A stretch of DNA of 15,812 nucleotides from an uncultured Streptomyces sp. (GTDB lineage: Bacteria > Actinomycetota > Actinomycetes > Streptomycetales > Streptomycetaceae), in contig CAMLJW010000074.1 in NCBI GenBank assembly GCA_946480485.1, positions 1 through 15,812 on the forward strand. Reading direction: 5' to 3'. The position numbers and the translations under genes were made by a program. Every line of letters begins with the position of its first letter. Positions within the stretch are counted from its first letter, which is position 1. Below are positions 6,565-14,523 of the stretch, in pieces. The notes under the pieces are model-generated. The model made no database searches. It was given only the letters and a program-made list of their open reading frames with translations, and was not told the DNA's origin.

Positions 6565-7068
6565 TCAGGGCCCGGTATCGGTGGTGCCGGCACTCGCCGG
6601 AGGACTCGCCAAAGGACTCGTTGAAGGGCTCGCGAGTGCCGCCCACACGGCGTTCCCCCCGGTGAAGGAGGAGCGTTCGGCTCCCCACCTTTCGGCGATG
6701 TGCTGCACGAGCAGCAGGCCTCGCCCGCATTCGTCGTCGAGGCCGGGTTCGCACGGTGGCAGGCTCCGCGGCGTGGTGGCCTGGTCGTGTACCTCGAGGT
6801 GGACCGATCCGTCCGCGGCGAGCCCGACGCAGCAGTGGATCCGGGTACTGGACGTGTGGCGTATCGCATTGGTGACCAGCTCTGAGAGGATCAGGACCGC
6901 GTCCTGGCACACATCCTCGGGCACCCGCCAGGTGCGCAGCGTCTCACCCATCACGCGACGGGCTTCAGCGACATCGGCGTGGCGTGCCGGGAGCTCCATC
7001 CAGTGGACTGCCTCTGAGGCCGCCCCGCCCGGCAGGTGGGGGAAGGAAGGGGACGTGAGGGTGGGCAC
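6565..7068 (-). CDS. RsbW-like ATP-binding regulatory protein (HATPase_c_2)
   Basis: This 167-residue protein has the GHKL fold motifs of anti-sigma-factor kinases. The N-box ELVTNAIRH is at residues 63-71, the G1 aspartate is in EVHDQA at 92-97, and the G2 box DECGRGLLLVQ is at 112-122. The C-terminal 20 residues are a low-complexity Ser/Pro/Ala tail with repeated SPLASP-like pieces. Such proteins are common in Streptomyces next to WhiJ-like regulators and may bind or phosphorylate partner regulators; they seldom have a known sigma target. I chose the GTG at 7068 because GGAAGG lies eight bases before it and the domain follows at once. The frame stays open to a TTG at 7284 that also has a strong ribosome site, so a 239-residue form is possible. 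Confidence 0.88.
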   Translation of the reverse strand: MPTLTSPSFPHLPGGAASEAVHWMELPARHADVAEARRVMGETLRTWRVPEDVCQDAVLILSELVTNAIRHTSSTRIHCCVGLAADGSVHLEVHDQATTPRSLPPCEPGLDDECGRGLLLVQHIAERWGAERSSFTGGNAVWAALASPSTSPLASPPASAGTTDTGP

Positions 7069-7386
7069 GGTTGTCGCCTTCCGTCGGGGGACGGGTAGTG
7101 CGAGGAGCTGACGGGGAACCTCGCCGGGCCGGCGTGGGGGCCGGTGGGCGAGGCAGCAGGTGACTGACCCGACCGCGGCGCGCGCCGGACCCTGGAGTGG
7201 TTCCGGGTGTCGGCGGGGACTGCCGTCGCGGTCGGTGAGGTCGATCACGCGGTAACTATGCTTGCTGTTCCGTTCATGGTGCAACCTCTCTCCTGATAAT
7301 TTCAGGCAGTCGGTATCCGTCTGGTGTCATCAACAAGTCGCTGCCCGAGTGGTATAGGTGACGGATCGTCAGGAGGTGTGGAGAGC
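7069..7386. promoter_or_regulatory. Divergent control region between the ATPase and HTH genes
   Basis: This holds the start regions of two opposed genes. On the minus strand AGGAGAGAGG precedes both a TTG (7284, in frame with the ATPase) and an ATG at 7277. The ATG opens a 10-codon reading frame, MNGTASIVTA, that ends at 7245. An inverted repeat CCTGA-TAATT-TCAGG at 7292-7306 is AT-rich for this genome and could be an operator for the helix-turn-helix protein. On the plus strand GTATAGGT at about 7352-7359 is a possible -10 box for the regulator, without a clear -35. Confidence 0.5.
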
Positions 7387-8259
7387 GTGAGCGATGCTCG
7401 TTCCGGCTCAGGCACCAGTGCGCCCACCGTTCTCCGCATGATCCTGGGCAAGCGGCTGCAGGAAATGCGGCAGGGCGCGGGGGCCTCCCTGGACGACGCC
7501 GCGAAGGCCCTGCGGGTGAAGCCTCTGACCATTCGCCGCCTGGAGAAGGCGGAGGTCGCCCTGAAGCCCCTCTACGTCGAGAAGTTGCTGCAGACCTACG
7601 GGGCCGGTCCCCAGGAGATCGACGAGTTCGTCGGGCTGGCCGAGCGGGCCAACGAGCCGGGCTGGTGGCACCCGTACCGCGATGTGCTGCCCAGCTGGTT
7701 CACCGCCTACGTCAGCTTGGAGACCGGCGCCAAGACCCTGCGCACCTACGAGCCCCATTACGTGACGGGCCTGCTGCAGACGTACGGATACGCGCGCGCC
7801 CTGCTGCGCATGGGCTTCCCCCAGGACAGTGACGAGGAACTGGAGCGGCGCGTCGATCTGCGGCTGCGCCGGCAGAGTCTGCTGGAGAGATCCGACGCTC
7901 CCACACTGTGGGTGGTGATGGAGGAGGCCGTACTGCACCGGGCGGTGGGCGGCGCCGAGGTGATGCGGGAGCAGATCGACCGGCTTCTGGCGGCTTCGGA
8001 GCTGGACCACGTCAGCGTCGACGTCGTGCCGTTCTCCGCGGGTGCCCACGTCGGGGCGTGCGCTCCCTTCACCTACTTCCGGTTCGAGGAGCGGGAGCTG
8101 CCCGACGTCGTCTACAGCGAGATCCTCTCCGCGTCCATGTACCTCGACCAACGCTCCGACGTCGCCACGCATCTCGAGGCGCACAACCGGCTGTCACTGA
8201 TGACGTCCTCCGCGGACAGCAAAACGCTCCTGAACCGCATGCGAAAGGAGTACGGGTGA
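7387..8259 (+). CDS. XRE-family HTH regulator with DUF5753 (WhiJ/Scr1-like)
   Basis: The 290-residue product starts with a Cro/C1-type helix-turn-helix at about residues 17-72 (LGKRLQEMRQ, LDDAAKALRV, TIRRLEKAE). The C-terminal DUF5753 domain runs from about 103 to 285, with the family signatures ETGAKTLRTYEPHYVTGLLQT and a late PFSAGAH and FTYFRFEE. This two-domain type is a very large Streptomyces family that includes WhiJ, which controls development. The GTG at 7387 has GGAG three bases upstream and AGGAGG a little further back. GTG 7378 and ATG 7324 are also in frame but fit the family less well. The DUF397 gene overlaps its stop by four bases and the RsbW-like gene is divergent, so this is the usual three-gene module. 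It probably regulates its own cluster. Confidence 0.95.
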   Translation: MSDARSGSGTSAPTVLRMILGKRLQEMRQGAGASLDDAAKALRVKPLTIRRLEKAEVALKPLYVEKLLQTYGAGPQEIDEFVGLAERANEPGWWHPYRDVLPSWFTAYVSLETGAKTLRTYEPHYVTGLLQTYGYARALLRMGFPQDSDEELERRVDLRLRRQSLLERSDAPTLWVVMEEAVLHRAVGGAEVMREQIDRLLAASELDHVSVDVVPFSAGAHVGACAPFTYFRFEERELPDVVYSEILSASMYLDQRSDVATHLEAHNRLSLMTSSADSKTLLNRMRKEYG

Positions 8260-8507
8260 CCATCACCGACCGCGGCGTCTACAACGGGATGCCCGCCTCG
8301 GACCTCGGCGATCAGGGCTGGGAGTGTCCGTGGAGCGGTCCCAACGGAGGCCAGTGCGTGGAGACCAAGCAACTCGCCGACGGCCGCGTGGCTCTGCGCC
8401 AGTCGACGGACCCCGCCGGACCCGCGCTGATCTACACGCCGGAGGAGATCACCGCGTTCGTCGCGGGGGTCAAGAAGGGCCTCGCCGATCATCTGACGGC
8501 CGACTGA
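8256..8507 (+). CDS. DUF397 small regulatory partner
   Basis: This 83-residue protein starts at a GTG that overlaps the stop of the upstream regulator (GTGA at 8256-8259), with AAGGAG five bases before it; translation is therefore coupled. It has the DUF397 features: a Trp/Cys-rich middle (GWECPWSGPNGGQCVE at 21-36), then VALRQSTDPAGPALIYTPEE (46-64) and a helical C-terminal end. DUF397 proteins pair with DUF5753 regulators. In the best studied cases they behave like the toxin-like or antagonist half of a pair or as a modulator of WhiJ-type proteins; the role here is inferred from the family and arrangement. Confidence 0.93.
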   Translation: MTITDRGVYNGMPASDLGDQGWECPWSGPNGGQCVETKQLADGRVALRQSTDPAGPALIYTPEEITAFVAGVKKGLADHLTAD

Positions 8508-8588
8508 ACCAGGTGACGACCGGGCAGGATTCGGGCCGTTCGGCCGCGGTCCACCCGGCACGCCGACGCACACCATGAGAGGGACAGG

Positions 8589-9416
8589 ATGAGCACCCCC
8601 CACGCCTCGCGGGACATCGACACCAGCAGGCCGCATTCCGCCCGTATGTACGACTACTACCTCGGAGGCAAGGACCACTTCGAGGTCGACGAGCGGGCAG
8701 CTGAGACCGTTGCGGCGGCGTATCCCGGCATTTTCGTGTGTGCGCGGGAGAACCGGGCGTTTATGCACCGGGCCACCCGGGTCCTCGCGCAGGAGTACGG
8801 CATCCGGCAGTGGCTGGACATAGGCACCGGCATCCCCACCGAGCCGAACCTGCACCAGGTGGCGCAGGCCGTGGTCCCGCAGGCCAAAGTGGTGTACGCC
8901 GACAACGACCCCCTCGTCCTCAAGTACGCCGAGCGCCTGATGCGCAGCACCCCCCAGGGACGTACCACCTACATCGAGGCGGATGTCAACGAGCCCGAGG
9001 CGCTCCTGGACGCCCCCGAGCTAGCCCAAATCCTGGACCTGAACGAACCCGTGGCGCTGTCCCTGAACGCCCTCATGCACTTCGTCACCGACGCCCAGGA
9101 TCCGTACGGGATCGTCGACCGGCTGCTGGGCGCCCTCCCCTCGGGCAGCGCCCTGGCCCTGAGCCACTGCACGCCCGACTTCGACCCGCCCACCTGGGAG
9201 AAGGTCACCGAGATATACACCAACGCCGGAACACCCGTGCGGTTCCGCTCCCAGGCGGACGTCACCCGCTTCTTCGCCGGGCTGGACATGCTCGAGCCCG
9301 GCGTCACCGTCGGCCACCGCTGGCGTCCCGACGCCGAGGGCGGCGACGCCGCCATGCCTGAGCCGCCCACGGACGCCGAGGTCAGCCTGTGGACCGGGGT
9401 GGGCATCAAGCCCTAA
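8589..9416 (+). CDS. SAM-dependent methyltransferase, DUF574 family (Methyltransf_19)
   Basis: The 275-residue product fits the full DUF574 length. It carries the N-terminal family signature SARMYDYYLGGKDHFEVD (17-34), the SAM-binding motif WLDIGTGIPT (75-84), an acidic YADNDP (103-108) and a C-terminal SLWTGVGIKP. Its substrate is unknown for nearly all members. AGGGACAGG stands right before the ATG. It follows the DUF397 gene by 81 bp on the same strand and may be read through from it. The 81-bp gap has a perfect GGCC-GTTC-GGCC inverted repeat that could weaken read-through. Family members are very numerous in Streptomyces and often sit next to WhiJ-like modules. Confidence 0.94.
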   Translation: MSTPHASRDIDTSRPHSARMYDYYLGGKDHFEVDERAAETVAAAYPGIFVCARENRAFMHRATRVLAQEYGIRQWLDIGTGIPTEPNLHQVAQAVVPQAKVVYADNDPLVLKYAERLMRSTPQGRTTYIEADVNEPEALLDAPELAQILDLNEPVALSLNALMHFVTDAQDPYGIVDRLLGALPSGSALALSHCTPDFDPPTWEKVTEIYTNAGTPVRFRSQADVTRFFAGLDMLEPGVTVGHRWRPDAEGGDAAMPEPPTDAEVSLWTGVGIKP

Positions 9417-9521
9417 AGCGGGGGTGGTACCGCGGCAGTGGAAACCGACGTGGCCGACCGGAGACCAACGGGAGTTGAACGGTCCGAGTCCGACGAGAGG
9501 TGACCGACGCGGACGTGAAGA

Positions 9522-10529
9522 TCAGGCGAGCGTCGCCACCAGGATCGCCTTGATGGTGTGCAGCCGGTTCTCCGCCTCGTCGAAGACGACCGAGTGCGCC
9601 GACTCGAACACCTCGTCGGTGACCTCCAGCGCGTCCAGTCCATGCCGCTCGTGGATCTCGCGGCCGACCTTGGTGCCCAGGTCATGGAAGGCGGGCAGGC
9701 AGTGCAGGAACTTGACGTCGGGGTTGCCTGTTGCGCGCAGGACGTCCATCGTCACGGCGTACGGGCCGAGGGCGTCGATGCGCTCGTCCCACACCTCCTT
9801 GGGCTCTCCCATGGAGACCCAGACGTCGGTGGCGACGAAGTCGGTGCCCCGGACGCCCGCGGTGACGTCCTCGGTGAGGGTGATGCGGCCGCCGCCGGCC
9901 TCGGCGAGCTCGCGGGCGTGACCGATGATCTCCTCGGCGGGCCAGTATGCCCGCGGGGCCACGATGCGGACGTCCATCCCGAGGAGCGCGCCCGTGACCA
10001 GGTAGGAGTTACCCATGTTGAAACGCGCGTCGCCGAGATAGGCGAAGGCGATGTCACCCAGCGGCTTGGTGGTGTGTTCGGTCATGGTGAGCACGTCGGC
10101 GAGCATCTGGGTGGGATGCCAGTCGTCGGTCAGACCGTTGTAGACGGGCACGCCCGCGTACGCGGCGAGCTCCTCGACGTTCGCGTGGCTGTCCCCGCGG
10201 TACTGGATCGCGTCGTACATCCGGCCGAGCACCCGCGCGGTGTCCTTCACGGACTCCTTGTGGCCGATCTGCGAGCCCGACGGGTCGAGGTACGTCGTCG
10301 AAGCACCCTGGTCCGCGGCCGCGACCTCGAACGCGCAGCGCGTGCGCGTCGAGGTCTTCTCGAAGATCAGCGCGATGGAGCGGCCCCGCAGGTACTGGGT
10401 CTCCGTCCCGGCCTTCTTCGCCGCCTTCAGCTCCGCGGCAAGCTCGATCAGGCCGCGGAACTCCTCTTCCGTGAAGTCCAGCTCCTTCAGGAAGTGGCGG
10501 CCGGCGAGGGCGTACGGAACTGTCGCCAT
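9522..10529 (-). CDS. argF: Ornithine carbamoyltransferase
   Basis: This 335-residue enzyme interconverts ornithine plus carbamoyl phosphate with citrulline plus phosphate in the cytoplasm. The carbamoyl-phosphate loop STRTR is at residues 60-64, HPTQ is at 138-141, the ornithine loop DVWVSMGE is at 235-242, and the catalytic HCLP is at 276-279. Length and motifs are complete. The ATG at 10529 has GGAG seven bases upstream. The arginine deiminase gene lies 89 bp upstream on the same strand. The enzyme may therefore serve the catabolic direction (citrulline phosphorolysis, as ArcB), but the sequence does not settle direction. No carbamate kinase or arginine/ornithine antiporter gene is within the window. 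Confidence 0.97.
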   Translation of the reverse strand: MATVPYALAGRHFLKELDFTEEEFRGLIELAAELKAAKKAGTETQYLRGRSIALIFEKTSTRTRCAFEVAAADQGASTTYLDPSGSQIGHKESVKDTARVLGRMYDAIQYRGDSHANVEELAAYAGVPVYNGLTDDWHPTQMLADVLTMTEHTTKPLGDIAFAYLGDARFNMGNSYLVTGALLGMDVRIVAPRAYWPAEEIIGHARELAEAGGGRITLTEDVTAGVRGTDFVATDVWVSMGEPKEVWDERIDALGPYAVTMDVLRATGNPDVKFLHCLPAFHDLGTKVGREIHERHGLDALEVTDEVFESAHSVVFDEAENRLHTIKAILVATLA

Positions 10530-10568
10530 GGGGGCGCTCCAGGGTTACGTCAACAGGGACGCTTGGAA

Positions 10569-10597
10569 TTCTATACGACTCTTCACATTTCTATACG
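10569..10597 (-). promoter_or_regulatory. AT-rich direct repeat upstream of argF, candidate operator or promoter
   Basis: TTCTATACG (plus strand) occurs at 10569-10577 and again at 10589-10597, exactly 20 bp or two helical turns apart. In the gene's direction it reads CGTATAGAA twice, and the island is strikingly AT-rich for this chromosome. It lies 40-68 bp upstream of the argF ATG. One copy could act as a -10 box (TATAGAAT), but no good -35 lies at the normal distance; TTGACC at the arcA stop is 21 bases away. ArgR or another dimeric regulator is a candidate, though the match to published ARG boxes is weak. Confidence 0.5.
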
Positions 10598-10618
10598 GCC
10601 CCATGGTCGACCGCACGG

Positions 10619-11848
10619 TCAAGGGCCGACGGGGTCCCGCTGCACCGGACAGCTCATACAGCGGGGCCCACCCCGCCCCCGCCCCAGCTCGCTCCCCGGG
10701 ATCTCGATCACCTCGATCCCCTGCTTGCGCAGATGCGTGTTCGTGGTCGAGTTCCGTTCGTACGCGACCACGACGCCCGGCTCCACCGCGAGGACGTTGC
10801 AGCCGTCGTCCCACTGCTCGCGCTCGGCCGCGTGCACGTCCTGCGTGGCGGTCAGGACGCGGATCTCGTTCAGGCCGAGGGCCGCCGCGATCGCGCGGTG
10901 CATGTGCTCCGGCGGATGGTCGGTGACCTTCAGCTCCTTGTCCCCCACGCCCGGTTCGATGGTGTACGAGCGGAGCATGCCGAGCCCCGCGTACTGCGTG
11001 AAGATGTCGCCGTCGACCATCGTCATCACTGTGTCGAGGTGCATGAGGGCCCGCCGCTTGGGCATGTCGAGCGCCACGATCGTCGTCGCGGAACCGGCGG
11101 CGAACAGCTTGTGGGCGAGCATCTCCACGGCCTGCGGCGTGGTGCGCTCACTCATGCCGATCAGCACCGCGCCGTTGCCGATGACCAGGACGTCGCCGCC
11201 CTCGATGGTGGACGGGTAGTCCGCCTGCCCCTGGGACCAGACGTGGAAGTCCTCGTCCCGGAACAGCGGGTGGTGCCGGTAGATCGCCTCGAAGTGCACG
11301 GTCTCGCGCTGCCGGGCCGGCCAGCGCATGGCGTTGATGGCGACCCCGTCGTAGATCCAGGCGGAGGTGTCCCGGGTGAAGAGGTGGTTGGGCAGCGGCC
11401 GGAGCAGGAAGTCGTCGAGGTCCATGACGTGGAAGCGCACGGACATCGGCTCCGGGTGCTCGTCCAGGAACTCCCGCTTGGTCATGCCGCCGACCAGGGC
11501 CTCGGCCAGCTCACCGGCCGGCATGGCCGCGAAGGCGTTCCGGAGGTGGTCCGTTGCGAGCGGCCCGTACTCCTTCTCGTCGAAGACCCGGTCCAGTACG
11601 AGTGACCTCGCCGCCGGGATCACCAGGGTCTCGGCCAGCAGGTCACCGAAGAGGTGGACGGTGACCCCGCGCTCGCGCAGCACGTCCGCGAACCCGTCGT
11701 GTTCCGCGCGCGCCCGGCGCACCCACAGCACGTCGTCGAAGAGGAGCGCGTCCTTGTTGCTGGGGGTGAGCCTTTTGAGTTCAAGATCCGGCCGGTGCAG
11801 GATGACGCGGCGCAGCCGCCCGGCCTCGGAGTCGACTTGGAATCCCAT
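10619..11848 (-). CDS. arcA: Arginine deiminase
   Basis: This 409-residue enzyme hydrolyses arginine to citrulline and ammonia, the first step of the arginine deiminase pathway. The active-site residues of the guanidino-modifying fold are all present: D160 in FTRDTSAW, E216 and D219 in IEGGD, H270 and D272 in HLDTVMT, and the nucleophilic C397 in GPRCMSCP. Length matches the bacterial family. The C-terminus extends eight residues past CP, which is slightly longer than usual. The ATG at 11848 has GGAG 11 bases upstream, a rather wide spacing. The ornithine carbamoyltransferase gene follows after 89 bp, so the two work in sequence on arginine, citrulline and ornithine. Confidence 0.97.
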   Translation of the reverse strand: MGFQVDSEAGRLRRVILHRPDLELKRLTPSNKDALLFDDVLWVRRARAEHDGFADVLRERGVTVHLFGDLLAETLVIPAARSLVLDRVFDEKEYGPLATDHLRNAFAAMPAGELAEALVGGMTKREFLDEHPEPMSVRFHVMDLDDFLLRPLPNHLFTRDTSAWIYDGVAINAMRWPARQRETVHFEAIYRHHPLFRDEDFHVWSQGQADYPSTIEGGDVLVIGNGAVLIGMSERTTPQAVEMLAHKLFAAGSATTIVALDMPKRRALMHLDTVMTMVDGDIFTQYAGLGMLRSYTIEPGVGDKELKVTDHPPEHMHRAIAAALGLNEIRVLTATQDVHAAEREQWDDGCNVLAVEPGVVVAYERNSTTNTHLRKQGIEVIEIPGSELGRGRGGPRCMSCPVQRDPVGP

Positions 11849-11944
11849 GCCGCCATAGTCTCCCAGCGAGGGGAGGACGGCTTCAGCCGGTGGGGATTCG
11901 CTCCCCCGGGTTGCTCCGGATTCTCGTCCCCCGTCACCCCGTGC

Positions 11945-12149
11945 TCACTCCGCCCGCTCAGTCTCAGCCCTGACAACCGCGGATCCACCGGCTCCGACTC
12001 CAGCGCCAGCACCCCGAACACCTGCCTCGTGCACCCGCCACAGCGGCTCCCCCTCAGCGAGCCGGACCAGCGCCTCCAGCCCCGCGTGCCGGGTCTCGAA
12101 CGGCGAGCCGTATCGGCTTCTCCTCCGTGTCCTGGCCCCGTGCCGTCAA
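11945..12149 (-). pseudogene. Possible frameshifted gene remnant upstream of arcA
   Basis: The 311-bp gap 11849-12159 has no intact gene, but three minus-strand frames read like one protein when joined. These are LTARGQDTEEKPIR from a TTG at 12149, then YGSPFETRHAGLEALVRLAE through LWRVHEA (12112-12023), and, one base on, VFGVLALESEPVDPRLSG from 12021. The middle frame stops at 11945. The amino-acid make-up looks real, but I know no homologue, and in GC-rich DNA such impressions can mislead. A sequencing error is as likely as true decay. Confidence 0.27.
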
Positions 12150-12159
12150 CGTACGCCCC

Positions 12160-12492
12160 TCACGGCCCCTCCCTCACCGGGAACCTGCGCTCATTCCTGT
12201 CGATCTTCGCGTCGAGTGCGGCAAGGGAATCGATGCCGAGCACCTCGCACAACTGGAGCAAGTACGCCAGAACATCCGCGACTTCGTCCGTCACGCGGGG
12301 CGCCTTGTCCGGGTCGTCCATCACCCGTGCCGACTCCTCGGGCGTCAGCCACTGGAAGATCTCGACGAGTTCGGAGGCCTCCACGCTGAGCGCGGCGACC
12401 AGGTTCTTGGGGGTGTGGTAGGGGCCCCAGTGTCGCGCCGCCGCGAACTCGGCCAACCTGCGCTGGAGCATCGCCACGTCAAGTTCTGTCAC
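12160..12492 (-). CDS. MazG-like nucleotide pyrophosphohydrolase (RS21-C6/dCTPase type)
   Basis: The 110-residue single-domain protein has the all-alpha NTP pyrophosphatase pattern: a short WGPYHTPKNL start, the metal-binding EASELVE helix (E38, E41, E44) and a second acidic pair in DEVADVLAYLLQL (E70, D73). Such enzymes hydrolyse (deoxy)nucleoside triphosphates to monophosphates and pyrophosphate and are thought to clean the nucleotide pool of abnormal nucleotides. The start at 12492 overlaps the end of the upstream ATPase gene by 14 bp, so the two are translated together. Substrate cannot be told from sequence. Confidence 0.92.
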   Translation of the reverse strand: MTELDVAMLQRRLAEFAAARHWGPYHTPKNLVAALSVEASELVEIFQWLTPEESARVMDDPDKAPRVTDEVADVLAYLLQLCEVLGIDSLAALDAKIDRNERRFPVREGP

Positions 12493-13756
12493 GCTCCAGG
12501 TCTACCACCGAGACTCCGTCCACCTCCGAGGCCCACGACGCGTCGCTCACGGCCCCCACCAGCCGAATGTGCCCGCGCTCGCACATCCGTGCCGCCAACC
12601 GTACGAGCAGTTCCCGTTGGTGTGCGTCTTGATCGCGGTCGAACGCGTCGGCGAGAACGGTGAGCGTCTGGAGCGCCTCGGGCACCTCACGCGCCGTGTC
12701 GACCTTCAGCACACCCGGCCCGGTGAGCAGCACCAGGGCGAGCGCCAGATACCTCAGCTCCCCGTCCCCCAGCAGCGCGAGAGGAGTCCGCAGTCCGTCG
12801 CCACGGTCGAGCACCGCCCGCACGGTCGGCGCCATTCCCGGATCCGGATCCGGCCCCGTTCCCGTTCGCGTCCCCGTCCCCGTTCGCGTCCCCGTCCCGC
12901 AGGACGCCTGCTCGGCCAACACGTCGACGACCCGACCCGCGCACCCCTCCCGCACCGCCGCGACAAGCTGCCCGTGCCGTCGCCCGCACTCCGACCGCGT
13001 ACGCCACAGCACCTCGGCGAGGTTGTCGCAGCCGCGCAGCAACAGCCCCGCACCGAGCGGCACGGCGGCGCGCATGTGCCGGGGAACCGGATCACAGGCG
13101 AAGACGGACCGCAGGGCGACCACCATCTGCTCGGCGGCGGCGAGCACTTGGCGCTGGCCGTCCGTCTTGCCCGCGACGCGCAGCGGCAGCAGCGCCGTGC
13201 CGAGCCGGTCGTCGGGGAGCGGGGCCCGGGTCACGGGTGAGGAGCCCGCGGTGTGCCAGGCCGCCTGTACGGCGGGCCGGCTCGGGTCACGCAGGGCCGT
13301 CTCCAGCAGGGTCACCCCGCCGGCCGTCAATCGCTCGCCCACGATGCGGAGTTCGGGCTCGGCCTGCACGGCGAGATCGAGCCGTACGGCTCCGGCGGGG
13401 CCGTCGACCGTGCAGCCGATGCGAAAGCCGCGCCGCCGCTGCGCGTCGGGCCGCGCCCGCTCGGGTACGCAGGCGCCCGGGTCGGGGAACACCTCGTGCA
13501 GTACGGCGCCGCCGCCCAGCCGTGCCAGTGCCTCATACGCCCGTAACGCGCTGCTCTTGCCGCTGCCGCTGGTCCCCGCGAGCAGGGTCAGCGGCCCGAG
13601 CGGGAAATCCGCGCGCCAGTGTCCGGCGAACGCTGAGAGCCGCAGTGCGGTGACGCTCGGCCGGTCCGGACACGACGCGACCTCCACGGGGGCCACGGGG
13701 GCGACGGGGGCGACACCCATGTTTTCCGCGAGCGCCCTTTGGGCTGGCAGGGTCAT
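12479..13756 (-). CDS. P-loop ATP-binding protein, SMC/AAA_21-like
   Basis: This 425-residue protein has a Walker A motif, GTSGSGKSS, at 61-69 and an ABC-signature-like LLGDGELRYLALAL at 328-341, the layout of RecF/SMC-type or OLD-like ATPases without membrane parts. No canonical Walker B (four hydrophobic residues then DE) follows the signature; a segment around GVLKVDTAREVP takes its place. Two low-complexity pieces stand out: APVAPVAPV near residue 20 and a GTGTRT repeat at 287-301, the latter encoded by an exact 18-bp tandem repeat. The ATG at 13756 has GGAGGG 13 bases upstream; an in-frame GTG at 13777 would add seven residues. Its 3' end overlaps the pyrophosphohydrolase gene. Function unknown; chromosome or nucleic-acid maintenance is possible. 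Confidence 0.88.
   Translation of the reverse strand: MTLPAQRALAENMGVAPVAPVAPVEVASCPDRPSVTALRLSAFAGHWRADFPLGPLTLLAGTSGSGKSSALRAYEALARLGGGAVLHEVFPDPGACVPERARPDAQRRRGFRIGCTVDGPAGAVRLDLAVQAEPELRIVGERLTAGGVTLLETALRDPSRPAVQAAWHTAGSSPVTRAPLPDDRLGTALLPLRVAGKTDGQRQVLAAAEQMVVALRSVFACDPVPRHMRAAVPLGAGLLLRGCDNLAEVLWRTRSECGRRHGQLVAAVREGCAGRVVDVLAEQASCGTGTRTGTGTRTGTGPDPDPGMAPTVRAVLDRGDGLRTPLALLGDGELRYLALALVLLTGPGVLKVDTAREVPEALQTLTVLADAFDRDQDAHQRELLVRLAARMCERGHIRLVGAVSDASWASEVDGVSVVDLERDRT
12861..12896. repeat. Exact 18-bp tandem duplication within the ATPase gene
   Basis: CCCGTTCGCGTCCCCGTC stands twice in a row at 12861-12878 and 12879-12896, followed by a partial third copy. It encodes the GTGTRT repeats, and the period keeps the frame, so copy number could vary between strains without breaking the gene. 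Confidence 0.85.
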
Positions 13757-13891
13757 ATGCGGACGGTAGCCCTCCACCCCACTGCCGAACCGTTCCGCCT
13801 GGCAGATCTTCCTACGATCGAGGGATCAGCGGGTCACAGGCCGCGCCCACAGGACGCACGGGTCCACAGCCCATGCCCCGTGCCCCCTATC

Positions 13892-14281
13892 TCAGACCCG
13901 CAAAGTCCCCGCCCCCTCCACCAGACCCTGCACCTCGATCCCCGGCGGCGTGAGCAGGAACACGTTCCGGTCGACCCGGTGCATCCCGCTCGCGAGCCCG
14001 AAGACCACGCCCGTACTGAAGTCGAGTACGCGCTTCGCGACCTCCGGCTCGGCGCCGGTGAGGTCGAGGAGGACCGGGATGCCGGTCATCAGGGTCTCGG
14101 CGACCTCCCGCGCGTCCGCGAAGACATTGACTCTGATCACGACGAAGCGGCGGCGCGGCTCGGTCTCCGCGTCGGGGAGCGACCGGTGGTCGACCGCCGA
14201 CGGCCAGGTGTCACAGCCGCGCAACGGTACGACCCGGGCGAGCCCCTCCCACTGTTCATCGGTGACGTCGTGGCTGTTCAC
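13892..14281 (-). CDS. SepF-like cell division protein (SflB-like)
   Basis: The 129-residue protein is nearly all SepF core domain (about 48-117), with VNVFADAREVAETLMTGIPV and RVLDFSTGVVFGLASG, the beta-alpha arrangement by which SepF forms dimers and rings. SepF links FtsZ filaments to the membrane. The N-terminal membrane-binding amphipathic helix and long linker of full SepF are absent; instead a short acidic/Trp-containing start is present. Streptomyces carries extra short SepF paralogues, SflA and SflB, reported to act in sporulation septation. The short form and the arcA-argF neighbourhood make SflB the best match, from memory. The GTG at 14281 has a G-rich AGGTCGGGGGGA leader. The P-loop ATPase gene starts 135 bp downstream on the same strand. 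Confidence 0.92.
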   Translation of the reverse strand: MNSHDVTDEQWEGLARVVPLRGCDTWPSAVDHRSLPDAETEPRRRFVVIRVNVFADAREVAETLMTGIPVLLDLTGAEPEVAKRVLDFSTGVVFGLASGMHRVDRNVFLLTPPGIEVQGLVEGAGTLRV

Positions 14282-14455
14282 CGGTTCCCCCCGACCTCAC
14301 TCGCACTGATTACCCGCATCAGGCAATTCTTGCGCATCGTCACCCGTTCAGCCGAACAGCGACACGGTCCGCACAGGGCGCGACGCGGCCGGTCGGCCCT
14401 CACACCGCGTCGGCGACGGGTGTGTGGCGCACGTAACCCCTCATGATCGCGTGAT

Positions 14456-14471
14456 GTGACACAGGCGTAAC
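14456..14471 (+). promoter_or_regulatory. GlnR-like box upstream of the nitrate reductase gene
   Basis: GTGAC at 14456-14460, a 6-bp gap, then GTAAC at 14467-14471 matches the known GlnR layout GTnAC-N6-GaAAC with one difference in the second half. Another GTAAC lies at 14433. The site is 53 bp upstream of the start codon of a nitrate-assimilation gene, which is a class GlnR activates in Streptomyces under nitrogen limitation. Confidence 0.55.
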
Positions 14472-14523
14472 GGGCAAAACGTACGCTCGCGAAGATCGAG
14501 GTTCCGTTCAGAAAGGGCATCGC

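Noticed and set aside
6557..6572. Small hairpin GGCCC-TGAAAC-GGGCC across the RsbW-like stop codon
   Set aside because: Only five base pairs, no T-run and partly coding; too weak to call a terminator.
7908..8507. 199-codon plus-strand frame ending at the DUF397 stop
   Set aside because: Its first part is an out-of-frame reading of the DUF5753 gene; only the part from the GTG at 8256 is the real DUF397 protein.
9417..9521. Search for a bidirectional terminator between the converging methyltransferase and argF genes
   Set aside because: A terminator is expected here, but I found no strong inverted repeat.
9558..11219. 553-codon open frame on the plus strand
   Set aside because: It lies antisense to argF and arcA, both of which have complete catalytic motifs; it is a by-product of high GC.
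13739..14446. 235-codon plus-strand frame across the SepF-like gene
   Set aside because: Antisense to a clear SepF domain; biased composition and no motif.
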